From Gadus chalcogrammus (lineage: Eukaryota > Chordata > Actinopteri > Gadiformes > Gadidae), in assembly GCF_026213295.1 (NCBI RefSeq), contig NC_079423.1:12190838-12254837 (forward strand): a stretch of 64,000 bases of DNA. The letters are read 5' to 3'. The notes below the pieces were generated by a model that was not told the origin of the DNA, searched no databases, and worked only from the letters and a program-made list of their open reading frames with translations. A program made the translations under genes and the position numbers. Shown in pieces: positions 1 to 11,520 of this stretch (its first letter is position 1; the number at the start of each line of letters is the position of its first letter).

Positions 1-1058
1 TGAGACGGTGTCCACTTGCTCCTCCATGTCGTTTGAAGGGGTTAGGAGGTTATTCCAGTCTGTGGATTCAAAGCATCCTTGCAGCGCTTGGATGCTGTCG
101 CTAGTCCACTGCTTGATGTTTTTAATAACCTTCTTTGCCCTCCTTATGACAGGTATGTAAGCTGGAGCAAGCAGGATGGTGTCGTGGTCGGCAGTGCCAA
201 GAGGGGGGAGGGCTATGGACCTGAAAGCATCTGATACAGAGCCATAGCATTTATCCAGTGTCCTCCCACGGCGAGTGGTGCATGTTACATATTGTTGAAA
301 GCCTTTGAGTGATTTAGCTGGAGAGCAGTGGTTAAAATCACCCAGGTTGAATTTTGGGGAGTCTGGTGAGTTCTATTTAATGAGCTTGTGATGTGCTCAG
401 TGGCAGTAACTGTGTTTGCTCTGGGGTGGATGTAAGCCAGGATGATAAAAAGTTGAGGAAACTCTCTTGGGAGGTAAAAGGGTCGTAGGGAGACAGCCAG
501 GAGCTCGATGTCAGGGGTGCACAGTTTCTCTCTCACTACAACTACATATAGACACACCGCCACCATGTTGTTTACCGGTGCGCTCACTGTCCCGGTCGAG
601 TCTGAGCCATCAATATGCGTTGTGCTTTCTTCATCGTTCTTATTTAACCACGTTTCGGTGAAAGCAAGAATAGAGGCACTTCTTTATTCATGCATTGTGT
701 TAACGTTGGCTTGTAACTCATCCATTTTGTTGCAGAGGGAGCGCACATTGGCCAAGATGATAGACGGAAGCGGCCGTTGTTTACATTTCTCCCGTTTAAG
801 CCTAGCTTTAATTCCTCCTTTTTTCTTGCCCCTTCTAGTTACCTTTTTTTGATTGTGCGCGCTGGATGAATTCTTGCGGATTATTTCATCGGGAAAAGTA
901 TCCGTGGTGCAGGTGAGATGAGATGAAAGTCCGAACTGCAGCAAAAAGTCTCTTGTGTAGGTGATTTTGCCGTCGGGAATATTGTTCAGATTTGCAGAAA
1001 CAGACTCACAGATAATCCACATTTGAAGAATAGTCCATATAAGTGCGCGGATATCCAT
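1..1058 (-). pseudogene. CR1/L2/Rex1-group LINE, endonuclease region, 5' part
   Basis: This reads as the N-terminal apurinic-endonuclease part of a fish non-LTR retrotransposon and runs off the left edge before the reverse transcriptase. The frame opens at an ATG at 1058. A basic stretch is followed by LPSIILANVRSLCNKMDEL, the typical start of the endonuclease in fish CR1/L2-like LINEs. Further on come FTETWL, LGDFNH (in a shifted frame) and, near 130, TADHDT, which matches the catalytic SDH-type motif. I see two lesions: a TAA at 684-686 and a one-base frameshift near 360-370. The other stretches are open, so decay is modest. The clade name is from memory of the motif pattern; EN of a LINE is secure, the exact clade is not. 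Confidence 0.75.
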
Positions 1059-1214
1059 GCTGGAAAACAGTTAGTCCAGGGAGCTTATCCTCGGCCAGGT
1101 AGCGATTAAACAACAAAACAAACAGTGATACAAAGTACACACCGTACAGGCACATGGACACAATGCGTCCAGTATTTCTTTACACAATGCGTAAAGTAGG
1201 GTAAGAGACAAAAA
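1059..1214 (-). other. Probable 5' UTR of the same LINE, up to the L1 insertion point
   Basis: Upstream of the ATG at 1058 there is no further coding frame. The stretch ends in the 19-bp sequence (1196-1214) that is duplicated at 8198-8216 as the target site of the L1 that follows. Confidence 0.4.
1196..1214. repeat. Target-site duplication, left copy, of the L1
   Basis: GTAGGGTAAGAGACAAAAA here is repeated exactly at 8198-8216, directly after the poly(A) tail of the L1. A 19-bp perfect duplication flanking a poly(A)-tailed LINE is the signature of target-primed reverse transcription. Confidence 0.93.
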
Positions 1215-1295
1215 GTCTCTTACCCTCTGTCTTTCCCTATGTAACTCTCTACTCTCTCTCCCTCTTTCTAACATTCTCAAAACCTCTATCATTGG

Positions 1296-1482
1296 TATTT
1301 GTATATGTGTACTGTCCATCTATGTTCAGTGTTTACACTATTGTGTTTATATGTGTGTCCTGTCTATCCATGTTCAGTGTTTACACTATTGCGTTTGTAT
1401 GTGTGTCCTGTCTATCTATGTTCTGTGTTTATACTATAGCGTTTGTATATGTGTCCTGTCTATCTATGTTCTGTGCCTGTTT
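1296..1482. repeat. 48-bp tandem repeat in the L1 leader, about 4 copies
   Basis: A unit built around TGTCCTGTCTATCTATGTTC followed by TGTTTACACTAT recurs about four times with a 48-bp period. As 48 is divisible by three, it makes short open frames on the plus strand that I do not consider genes. Confidence 0.85.
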
Positions 1483-2029
1483 GAGACAACCATGGAAAAA
1501 TCATTCAGTAAGTGGTATATACTTAACATCTTGCCTGAAACCTGTGCCCACTCGTATTATACATGTAACTCATCCACTCTTACACACCCAACATCCACCT
1601 CACACACACACACCTCAATCCTCCTTTTCCTCTCACCTCTATTTGTTCCTTTTCTCTCCCCTCCTTCCCCCCTCTATATTTCACGGGTACCTATTGTTGG
1701 TACAAATAAACACATACTACATACTGCATACATACTATCATGCAAACACTTAACCTGATAACATGGAATGTACGTGGCTTTCACACCACCTCTAAGAGAA
1801 TCAAAATCATTAACCTCCTCATTAAATTAAAGGCAGATATTTGCTTCTTACAAGAAACTCACTTAACAAATAAAGAATCACAGAACCTCTATTGCAAACA
1901 ATTCAACAAAATCTTCTTATCCACATTTAACAGCAAGCAAAGAGGCGTCTCCATCTTAATAAACAAAAACATCAGTTTTACCCTCAACTCATCCATCATA
2001 GACCCAGAAGGAAGATTTATTATCATTAA

Positions 2030-3237
2030 CAGTGGCGATTTTGGTTTGGAAACTCTGGTGGGGCCCATGCAGGAAAATATTATAACGAAATCCAGAAATA
2101 CCACATATTACTACCATCACAAAAAAAACAGTAGCAAGTGACAGAGGGGACCAAAATTGCAGCTGAATAATGCCATCACTCAAACGCGAATCTGACAACA
2201 TATATTAGGCTATTATAGCAATAGCACCACCAAATGGCAGCGTTCAAGATCTCACAATATCAAAACTCAAGAAAACAACAACGTGGCAACAATAAAAACA
2301 CAACGGCGCACACCCTTTACACAGCAATCAATATACAAAGCCACCACTCACAATATACCAAAAAAAGAATAAGTATGGTTTAAGTTGCATTAAGTTTGCA
2401 GGCCACCATACTGTACAATTAACAATGAATCTAGCCTGATAGAGTGGTTGCCTATTCAGACCTGGATAATCCTGGTTGAAAATTTAAGTAAGTTTGGGCT
2501 AAGATGGTAATTACCTGTGCTTTAAGGACAGTGCTGTCTGGTCTCCTTTGTGTGGCTGAGGTGAAACACAAGCATTTTTTTCCGCTTGAACAACTCCTGG
2601 TTGAACGATCTATTCTTGTCCTTTCCCTCTTGAATAATGATTAAATCCGTCGGGCGATGTGGTCCCAAACGTTTTATCTCCAACTTCTGTTCAAGTGCTA
2701 AATCTCACATGAGACAGATACTCAACACGATTCATCATTTAATGAATGAAACGTCCATTTGTTGTTATTTACTGTAACAGTAACTGTAACAGTAACTACG
2801 TTAGCCAGCTAGCAAGATCTGATCGGCTCCCGCCGTAAACCCCGCCCTTTCTACAAATCAGCCAATGAGAAGAGCTTTGGGGCACTAAACTTCTGGCCCC
2901 ACCGCCGAAACAGAAGCGGGCGCTGCGCACGCGCTTGCTCGCGCAACAGCACCAGTTTTCTACACTGCAGCAGACGGGGCCATCTCGGCTGTGCCCCACC
3001 GAGCGGAAATGACGAGACGGAGCAACGAAATATTTCACACACAACTACTACACTACAACAATTGCGTTCATCAAATTAAAACTGCGGACATGTAATTAAT
3101 TATTAACAATTAATGTATTATTAACTTATGCTCAATGACATTTTTGAAAAAAAAATGAAAAGTATAATCGTGTCCTGCACGGCAGCGTTCTCTGGTGGGG
3201 CCGTGCCCCACTGGCCCCTAATGCAAAGACGCCACTG
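2030..3237. mobile_element. Non-autonomous hAT element inside L1 ORF2
   Basis: The ends are CAGTGGCG and CGCCACTG, flanked by the exact 8-bp duplication ATCATTAA (2022-2029 and 3238-3245). An 8-bp duplication and a CAGTGGCG terminus are typical of hAT. Subterminal blocks on both sides share CTCTGGTGGGGCC in opposite orientation. Its 1,208 bp hold no transposase frame; a GC-rich block at 2820-3050 is open on the minus strand but matches nothing I know. Confidence 0.92.
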
Positions 3238-6200
3238 ATCATTAATATATCAATCAATCAGTTAACTTTTACACTCGCGAACATTTACGCTCCCAATAAT
3301 GATGACCCACTTTTTTATCATAAGCTCTTTTCTCTGCTGTACAATTCCACAAACCTCATTGTAGCTGGAGATTTCAACACCGTTCTCAACCCGTTGCTTG
3401 ACCGCACACGCCACCACAGTAACCCGCGAATTTGTCATTCATCAGATGTAATTAAACAATATATGACTGACTATGGCCTTGGTGATAGCTGGAGAGCAAG
3501 GAACCCGTCACTAAGAGAATATTCCCATATCTCCTCAGCCCACCGATCGTCTTCTAGAATTGATTTTTTCCTCGTTAGCAACTCCCTAATCCAACAGATC
3601 TCAGAAAACATTATCCATTCAATTATTATCAGTGATCATGCCCCTGTATTCTTAACATTAAACACTCCAGTACAAAAGAAAACTTCAACAAGATGGCGTT
3701 TTAACACCTCTCTCCTAGAGGACCTCAATTTCACCTCCCTGATAAAGAGAGAGTGGGCAGCCTTTCTGGAGATGAACGACTCTCCAGATATCTCACCATC
3801 AACACTTTGGGAAACAGGCAAGGCAGTTATGAGAGGTATAATCATATCATATTCATCACACAAAAAAAAACAGCAACAACAACTAGAAAATACTCTTGAA
3901 CAAAAACTAAAACAGCTAAGCAACCAACAGTCTACCTCTCAATCCGAAGAAACACAAATCGAACTCAAACAACTTAAAACTCAATTGGATAGTATCATAC
4001 ACAAAAAAACACAGTTCTGTATACAACAACTCAAATATGATCAGTCTCACCTCAGCAATAAAGCAGGCAAGTATCTGGCAAACATGCTACAATACAAAAG
4101 AGACAAATCACTCATCCCATCTATTCTCGACACATCAGGCAAACCTACTCAGGACCCTCAAGAAATTAATAACACTTTTCACCAGTTCTACAGCAGTTTA
4201 TATTCTCCCGGCTCCCAACCTTCACAATTTGAAATTGACTCCTTTCTTAACAATCTGGACCTTCCCTCACTAACCATAGACGAATCAAACTCTTTAGAAC
4301 AACCCATCACCCCTGAAGAACTCGTCAAAACCATACATAGCATGCCAAACAACAAATCACCAGGACCCGACGGCTTACCGGCAGAATTTTACAAACACTT
4401 TTGGGACATCTTATCACCACTCTTCAACAGATTACTTGCAGAAATCCAAACCACATCTAACATTCCCACACATATGAACACAGCCCTTATCACAGTATTT
4501 CTAAAACCAAACAAGGACCCAACACATCCCTCTAGTTACCGCCCACTGTCGTTAATAAACACAGACTTAAAAATTATCACAAAGACATTATCAACTAGGA
4601 TTGAAACAGTTATGCAAGCACTAATCCATCCAGACCAGACAGGCTTCATCAAGAATAGACATGCTTCAGACAATATTCGTAGACTTTTCAACCTCATCAG
4701 CATTGCACAAGGAAAAAAACAAAAAACTATAATAGTATCACTAGACGCAGAGAAAGCATTCGACAAGGTCAATTGGACATTTTTATTTTCCACCCTCCGT
4801 AAATTTGGTTTTGGAGAGTCGTTCATCCAATGGATAACAACAGTATACACTTCTCCAAGGGCTACAATTGTCACAAATGGGATCACTTCACCAAGCTTCA
4901 CTCTACACCAAGGAACCAGACAAGGATGCCCACTCTCTCCATCCCTCTTTGCCATATTTATCGAACCACTTGCAGCAGCAATACGTCAAAACAGTAAAAC
5001 TAAAGGAATACAAATCAACAACTCTCAACACAAAATTAGCCTATATGCAGATGATCTATTATTATACCTACAAACCCCATCCCTCTCACTCAATGAAACC
5101 TTCAACATCATTAACAAATTCTCAAAAGTCTCTCACTATACAATCAACTGGAACAAATCAACCATACTCCCGCTATCTGGAGACGGTGGGAACTCTGTAG
5201 CCCACGACCCATCCCTCCCCCTCACCACAGGCAACATAAAATACCTAGGTATCACAATTTCCCCCAGGCTGTCAGAGCTATTCAACCTCAACTATGCTCC
5301 ACTCATCAAGAAAATAGAAGATGATTATAAACGATGGAACAAGCTACCACTCACACTCATAGGCCGAATTGCTACAGTCAAAATGAAAACCCTCCCCCAG
5401 ATTAATTACCTATTCTCAATGTTACCGACAACCCCAACAGACAATTGGTTAAAGAAATTAGACTCTCTCACCACCCACTTTTACTGGAAAGATAAAAAAC
5501 CAAGGATAGCACTCTCAACACTCCAGAACTCAAAACACTTAGGCGGACTGGAAGCACCCAATTTCATGCACTATTTTCTGGCAAATCAATTACAATACCT
5601 ATATAAATGGACTCAACAACAGACACATTCCAACCCATGGCTCGATCTTGAACAAAAATGATGTTCCCCCAACTCAATCACAGACCTCCCCTTTCTACCA
5701 CAGTCAATCAAAAAAATTGACTTCTACCATAACATCACAATATCCACAACTCTGACAGCCTGGTGGAAAGCCCACAAAATCACCAAATCATCACTAGCCC
5801 CGTGCAGGCATACACCCATCTGGCACAACCCGGACTTCCGTCTGCACAATACACCGATCTATCTCCCCAAATGGCAGCAAAAGGGCATTACCCACCTCCA
5901 TCACGTTTTTGAAAATCACGAATTTATGTCATTCAAAGCAATAATTAAAAAATTTGGGATTGGGACAGACCAATTTCTCCACTACCAACAGCTTAAAGCC
6001 CTAATCAAATGCAAATTAAAATTAACCAACACCCTACAACCTTCCAAAACCAGCGAACAGTTACTGGACATACCCAACAACTCCAAAAAACTTATATCAA
6101 AACTCTACAGAATCATCGCCTCATCTAACCCCACAATAACGCTTCCGAAAAACAAATGGGAGGGCGACTTAACTCTGTCTCCCGACCCCGATTTCTGGAC

Positions 6201-6694
6201 CCAAATCTGCAGAAACGTCTTCACTATGACCACCAACACTAACTTACAACTCATACAATATAAAACTATCCACAGAACACACATCACTCAGAGTAAAATG
6301 TTTAAAATGGGATTATCTGACACAGACACTTGCTCACAGTGCACTTCGGGGAGCATTGACACCTACTTCCATGCAACTTGGCTCTGTCAACCTGTTCACT
6401 CTCTCTGGACCACAGTAACTAACACACTATCTTCGGTCCTGGACTGCAGAGTCCCACTGTCTCCAGCACTCTGTCTTCTAGGAGACACCTCAGATTCCCC
6501 CTTCCCCTCAAAATACAAAACCCCAGTCCTTGTCTCTCTAGCTATCACCAAGAAAATAGTCTTTCAAAACTGGAAATCTAAATCATCTTGCCACTTCAAC
6601 CATTGGACCAACTTAATCACAGAATTCATCCTGACAGAAGAAACTGCGGCATATAAAAATAACAATATCTCCGCCTTTAAAGAAATCTGGAATC

Positions 6695-7637
6695 TGGGTG
6701 CTGGTCTCCGCCAGGGCTGCGCCTTGTCACCAATCCTGTTTGTGATATACATGGACAGGATATCGAGGCGTAGTCGTGGTGGGGAGGGGTTGCAGTTCGG
6801 TGGTCTGAGGATCTCGTCACTGCTTTTTGCAGATGATGTGGTCCTCATTGGATCATCGGCCTGTGACCTTCAGCACTCACTGGATCGGCTGGCGGCCGAG
6901 TGTGAAGCGGCTGGGATGAGGATCAGCACCGCTAAATCTGAGGCCATGACTCTTAGCAGGAAACCGGTGGATTGCTTACTCCGGGTAGGAAATGAGTCCT
7001 TAGCCCAAGTGAAGGAGTTCAAGTACCTCAGGGTCTTGTTCGCGAGTGAGGGTACTATGGAGCGTGAGATTGGCCGGAGAATCGGAGCAGCGGGGGCGGT
7101 ATTGCGTTCGCTTTACCGCACCGTTGTAACGAAAAGAGAGCTGAGCCGCAAGGCAAAGCTCTCGATCTACCGGTCGATCTTCGTTCCTATCCTCACCTAT
7201 GGTCATGAGGGCTGGGTGATGACCGAAAGGACGAGATCGCGGGTACAAGCGGCCGAGATGAGTTTTCTCAGAAGGGTGGCTGGCGTCTCCCTTAGGGATA
7301 GGGTGAGAAGCTCAGCCATCCGTGAGGAACTCGGATTAGAGCTGCTGCTCCTTTACTTAGAAAGGAGTCAGCTGAGGTGGTTCGGGCATCTGGTAAGGAT
7401 GCCCACTGGGCGCCTTCCTTGGGAGGTGTTTCAGGCACGTCCAGTGGGGAGGAGACCTCAGGGAAGACCCAGGACTAGGTGGAGAGATTATATCTCAACA
7501 CTGGCCTGGGAACGCCTCGGGATCCCCCCGTCAGAGCTGGTCAATGTGGCCCGGGAAAGGGAAGTCTGGGGCCCCCTGCTTGAGCTGCTCCCCCCGCGAC
7601 CCGACCCCGGATAAGCGGATGACGATGAGGATGAGGA
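6695..7637 (+). mobile_element. 5'-truncated RTE/Rex-like LINE fragment inside the L1 3' end
   Basis: This is the C-terminal part of a fish RTE-type reverse transcriptase. It runs in one open frame from LGAGLRQGCALSPILFVIYM through LLFADDVVLI (YxDD-equivalent box) to RPRTRWRDYISTLAWERLG and PPRPDPG, with a stop at 7612-7614. The sequence then ends in GATGAGGATGAGGA, a short-repeat tail of the kind RTE elements carry instead of poly(A). The 6-bp repeat GGAATC flanks it (6689-6694 and 7638-7643), which also restores the L1 frame. By chance it fuses in frame to the upstream L1 sequence, making a chimeric open frame at 5926-7614 that is not a real gene. Rex3/Expander-group membership is my best guess. 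Confidence 0.87.
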
Positions 7638-7672
7638 GGAATCCCCTCATAACATTTCTACAAATTCAATAG

Positions 7673-8160
7673 TTAAGGTAAGCCATGTACATTCGAAGCC
7701 CCCCCCCCCTCACCCCCCCTCTTCCCCTCCTAACTCTCTCCAGTTCCCCCCCCCACACACACACGTTCCCTTTCCCCAAACAACACCTTATAGCTACACA
7801 CTTGCATATACCTACCCTACACACATAGCACCATACTCCTCCTTTCAGACCACATCTACCACTCCACATTTCTCCACCATTTGTCTCTGTCTGCCTGTCT
7901 GACTGTGCGTCCCTGTGTCTGTCTGTCAGTATGTATGTTAAAGCTTGTTTCTGTGTTTTTCTTTCTTTGTGTCTGTTATTTTACTTTTTTTTTCTGTGTG
8001 TCTTGCGCACTTGGGTATATGGATTCGGAGCCACTTCAATCTCATTTTTATTTTCTTTTTCATTATTATCATTATTATCATTATTATTATTCTCTCCTAT
8101 TTCTTACTTTTGTAAATCAAATTTTGTTGAATAAAAATAAAGTTGGGGGTGGTGGTGGGA

Positions 8161-8197
<37 letters not shown>
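7673..8197 (+). other. L1 3' UTR and poly(A) tail
   Basis: The stretch is C-rich with runs of C at 7699-7760, then T-rich, with AATAAAAATAAA near 8130-8142 and a G-rich GGGGGTGGTGGTGGG run just before a tail of about 34 A's. No coding frame of note. Confidence 0.85.
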
Positions 8198-8200
<3 letters not shown>

Positions 8201-8216
8201 GGGTAAGAGACAAAAA
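8198..8216. repeat. Target-site duplication, right copy, of the L1
   Basis: Exact match to 1196-1214, adjoining the poly(A) tail. Confidence 0.93.
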
Positions 8217-8272
8217 ACAAGGAAAAAAGCTGCTCTACGAGCCGACCGGTCGATCGCATGAGCAGCGACGTA

Positions 8273-8940
8273 TTACATTTATATACAAACTGTTAAACTT
8301 GAATTAACAAGACACTTTCCATTTGTGAACTTGTTTGCATTTGTGTGTGAACTGGACTGTATTTATATGTGGATTTTTGAGACTCTCCTGACGTCGCTAG
8401 ACTCTCCTGACGATTCACAAGTGCATTTTTTTCCACAAGGAACTCTCTGTAGCCAATCAGATGCCTCCCTCATTTTCAGCCAATCACATGACTGCAGTTC
8501 CAACCTCTGAGTCCAGCCTCCGAGCCTCCCGGTTCCCTCTGTCAAATGTCTATAACATGGGTTTTTTGAATGATCGTACATAACAATCTCTAGGAGGCGA
8601 AGAAGTAAAAGCTGCGTCACGTTTTGGCTACACACTTTTTCCATCTAGTTTCGACTGGGTTTTGGGATTGTCGGTGCTGTTAAAGTAGTAAACGGCACCG
8701 ACAATGTAAAACCCAGTCACTGCAGTCATGTGAATGGCTGAAAACGAGGGAGGCATCTGATTGGCTACAGAGAGTTCCCTGTTGAAAAAAATGCATTTGT
8801 GAATCCAGCCACGTCAGGAGAGTCTCAAAAATCCACATATAAATACAGACCAGTTCACACAGAAATGCAAACAAGTTCACATGAAAAGCGTCTTGTAAAT
8901 TCAAGTTTAACAGTTTGTATATAAATATAACAACATCCAA
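8273..8940. mobile_element. Small foldback / long-TIR MITE
   Basis: The left arm (about 8273-8500) is inverted as the right arm (about 8718-8940). Both contain TATACAAACTGTTAAACTTG, the AACTTGTTTGCATTT region, TTTGAGACTCTCCTGACGT and AACTCTCTGTAGCCAATCAG. A second hairpin sits at 8649-8717 (GACTGGGTTTT ... AAAACCCAGTC around GTCGGTGC ... GCACCGAC). No transposase and no clear target duplication is visible. Open frames inside it are mirror images of each other. Confidence 0.75.
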
Positions 8941-9108
8941 ATACATTTTGATGAAAATTGCAAATATTTTTTTAATTCATATATTTATGGATTTATGTTA
9001 CATTTATTTAAAACAAGGTACATTTGTGTGCGGATCAGAAATGTGTTTGTGAAACTTATTTTTGTTTATGGATACATTTTACATTTATACATATCGATAT
9101 CCATTTGT

Positions 9109-9131
9109 GTCCCCCCCCCCCCCCCCCCCCT
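9109..9131. repeat. Poly(C) run
   Basis: About 22 consecutive C's lie between an AT-rich stretch (8941-9108, nothing recognised) and the start of the L2 fragment. They may mark an insertion junction. Confidence 0.9.
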
Positions 9132-9134
9132 CGT

Positions 9135-10773
9135 TGGCTGTCCGAATCTCTGCAGACTTATAGAGCAGAGTGGCGGGCAGTTGAGAGGAAATGGAAGAGA
9201 TCAGACTGTGCTAATGACCTATCTGATCTATCTCCTCTATCTAACTCCTCCCTCACTTCAGGCATTGTTCCAGCGTCTTTCAAGACTGCCAGAATAAAGC
9301 CTCTCCTCAAAAAACCGACCCTTGACACACCGACATCCAGAACTACAGACCGGTATCTCATCTTTCATTCCTCTCTAAAACGCAGGAATGTGCCATCGCT
9401 AACCCACTGTCATCCTATCTGTCATCTAACAACCTGCTTGACCCTCGTCAGGCTTCAAGAAGGCACACTCCACTGAGACGGCTCTCCTCGCGGTGACTGA
9501 GTCCCCCCGTGCTGCCAGAGCCTCGTCCCTCTCATCTGTTCTCATTCTCCTCGACCTGTCCGCAGCATTTGACACGGTGAACCACCAGATCCTCCTGGCC
9601 ACTCTTGCCGAACTTGGCATTGCTGAATCTGCCCGATCCTGGTTCACATCCTACCTGACGATGCGCACCAGGTGGAATGGCTCCTTGTCCAAACCTTGAC
9701 ACTGGTGTCCCTCAAGGCTCTGTACTGGGGCCCCTTCTGTTCTCGCTCTATACCAGATGTCTGGGCTCTGTAATAACATCACACAGCTTTTCCTATCTCT
9801 GCTATGCTGACGACACTGTATTCCTCTCTTTCCCCTCCTCTGACAAAGCCCTGATTGCAACACGCATATCTGAATGTCTGGCAGACGTCAGACAACTGCC
9901 CATCACCTGAGGCTTAACCTCAACAAGACGGAGCTCCTCCTAATGCCAGAGAAAGATTTCCCACACATGGACTTACTTGTCACTGTTGAGAACATCACTG
10001 TATCTCCTTCTCCAACTGCCAGAAAAACTCGGTGTGGTAATGATAATAATAATAAATTAAATGTATATAGCGCTTAATATGGTACTCTAAAACGCTTTAC
10101 ATATTGCCCTATCAAAACTATGTAAGACAGACTAGGAATAAAAGAAAAACAGAGGTTAAACAACAATTGGTATCGGACAATCCGTTATGCTGCACCGCAT
10201 ACATCACCGCGGTGGTCCCAATCCTCCAGATTTGCACTCTACAACATCCGGAGGATCCGGCCTTTCCTCACAAGGCAAGCATCTCAGATCCTAGTCCAAG
10301 CACTGGTCATCTCCCGCCTCGACTACTGCAACTCGCTCCTGGCTGGACTCCCTTCCTCTGCGATTAGAACTTTGCAGCGTATCCAGAACGCGGCAGCATG
10401 CCTCGTGTTCAACCTACCTGAATTCTCCCATGTGACCCCTCTCTTCCGGGACCTGAACTGGCTCCCTGTAGTAGCTTGCATGAGATTCAAGATGATGGTA
10501 CTGGCATACAAGGGGATCGATGGAACTGCCCCTGCCTACCTCCAAGCGTTGGTCATGCCACACACCCCAGCTCAATCCCTCCGCTTAACTACCTCAGCTG
10601 AACGTCTGCTAAGAGCAAGCAAAGGTCGATCAGCGAAGTCACAACTCTTCTCTGTTTTGGGACCACAGTGGTGGAATGAGCTCCCTGCCGATGTCAGGAT
10701 TGCAGGGTCGCTCACCAGCTTCCGCAGAAAACTCAAAACTCACCTGTTCAGAGGTCAACTAGACTCTGCATAG
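9135..10773 (+). pseudogene. L2 reverse transcriptase pseudogene
   Basis: Recognisable blocks occur in order: TSGIVPASFKTARIKPLLKK (with the following region degraded near 9340-9470), SSVLILLDLSAAFDTVNHQI (RT domain, catalytic D), [27 protein letters not shown] (YADD box, near 9805), LNLNKTELLLMP and then LVISRLDYCNSLLAGLP, LQRIQNAAACLVFNLP, LNWLPVVACMRFKMMVLAYK and PQWWNELPADVR. The last are the conserved C-terminal blocks of fish L2. Blocks lie in different frames, so several indels exist. About 10030-10200 is replaced by unrelated AT-rich sequence containing TATATAGCGCTT. Clearly dead. Confidence 0.88.
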
Positions 10774-10777
10774 CCAT

Positions 10778-11226
10778 TGTTACGTATTTTAAGAATCTAA
10801 GCTACCCACACATAGACCAAAATGAAGCAGGACCAAACATATAAGCCGTAAATACTATACATAGCCACTAGGGGAGCAAGACCTTATTGAAGGTGGCTCC
10901 ACCACAGAAGGCATCACCTGAAGAAGCCAAAAGCCATTACGGCACCCCGGCCACGCCCGCTAGGCCACGCCCACTTGGCGGTCTCTACCTGAGGACACGA
11001 CTTGGGGATCGCGAGAGATTTTCCGCGACACCCGCAAAGGGTCACGGGCCTCTGCCCGTGGCCCATAGTAGCCAGAGTTATTATCTCTCACACGTGTTCC
11101 ACTCTTTAGCTACAATTCCTCCGTATAGCTTCACTTACCATGCCGAAACATGCCGACGACTTTATAATAAATGAAGTGAGTTAAAGCAACCCGGGATTGG
11201 ACAACTTTCTTCGAGAATATGCAATA
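10778..11226. mobile_element. Solo LTR, family A (Ty3/gypsy-like), inside the L2
   Basis: It begins TGTTACGTATTTTAAG, which is shared with the LTR start at 11917. It ends in GGACAACTTTCTTCGAGAAT then ATGCAATA, matching the LTR end at 14606-14637. The 4-bp repeat CCAT (10774-10777, 11227-11230) is a possible target duplication. It contains no coding frame of note. The exact right end is uncertain by a few bases. Confidence 0.65.
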
Positions 11227-11520
11227 CCATCCAGTCCTTTCCACCCACCATTATATGTTGTACTGGCACTTAATGTACACACTTATTGTACGCACTTAAT
11301 GTACGTTGTACTTATTCGTAGTACGTAATTGCGTAGCATCTGCAGTAGCTGCTATGACTTCTGTATACGGGGAATGGGTTAGCCTAGCAATTTTTAGTAC
11401 TTGCACATTGTTGAACATCTTTACTGTACCGACAGAGATATATTGTTTCACTTCTTATGACAAATGTACTTTTGTAGGTCGCTTTGGATAAAAGTGTCTG
11501 CTAAATGCCCTAAATGTAAA

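Larger units (their letters stand above)
1740..7672 (+). pseudogene. L1 ORF2 (endonuclease + reverse transcriptase), split by two insertions and one stop
   Basis: ORF2 of an L1 nicks target DNA and copies its own RNA. The start ATG at 1740 opens directly into NLITWNVRGFHTTSKRIKII, the classic L1 endonuclease N-terminus, and is followed by FLQETHL. The frame is interrupted at 2029 by a hAT element and resumes after 3245 in the frame expected from clean removal. Then come IYAPN, GDFNTVL and ISDHAPV (endonuclease), SPGPDGLPAEFYK, SYRPLSLIN, the GTRQGCPLSPSLFAIFIEPL region and the YADD catalytic box near 5045 (reverse transcriptase). A cysteine-rich C-terminus (CSQCTSGSIDTYFH) lies near 6330-6365. 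The only in-frame stop I find is TGA at 5659-5661. An RTE fragment interrupts at 6694; after it the last codons run to a TAG at 7670-7672. Inactive as it stands. Confidence 0.9.
1215..8197 (+). mobile_element. L1-type (Tx1/L1 clade) LINE, lacking an ORF1, with two later insertions
   Basis: The element lies between perfect 19-bp direct repeats (1196-1214 and 8198-8216) and ends in about 34 A's (8164-8197). It contains a leader with a 48-bp tandem repeat, an ORF2 with endonuclease and reverse transcriptase, a C-rich 3' UTR and AATAAA signals near 8130. The leader (1215-1739) carries no ORF1, so the copy is 5'-truncated or from a lineage with an unusual 5' region. Two later insertions, a hAT at 2030-3237 and an RTE fragment at 6695-7637, split ORF2. 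The rest of ORF2 is almost undecayed. Confidence 0.9.
9135..11520 (+). mobile_element. L2-clade LINE, 5'-truncated, interrupted by an LTR
   Basis: The reverse-transcriptase fragment (9135-10773) and a 3' UTR are separated by a solo LTR. The 3' UTR (11231-11520) ends in GTCGCTTTGGATAAAAGTGT followed by CTGCTAAATGCC, the shared tail of fish L2 elements and their SINE partners. Confidence 0.88.

Noticed and set aside
5926..7614. A single 562-codon gene
   Set aside because: It is the accidental in-frame junction of L1 ORF2 and an inserted RTE fragment; the 6-bp duplication GGAATC marks the join.
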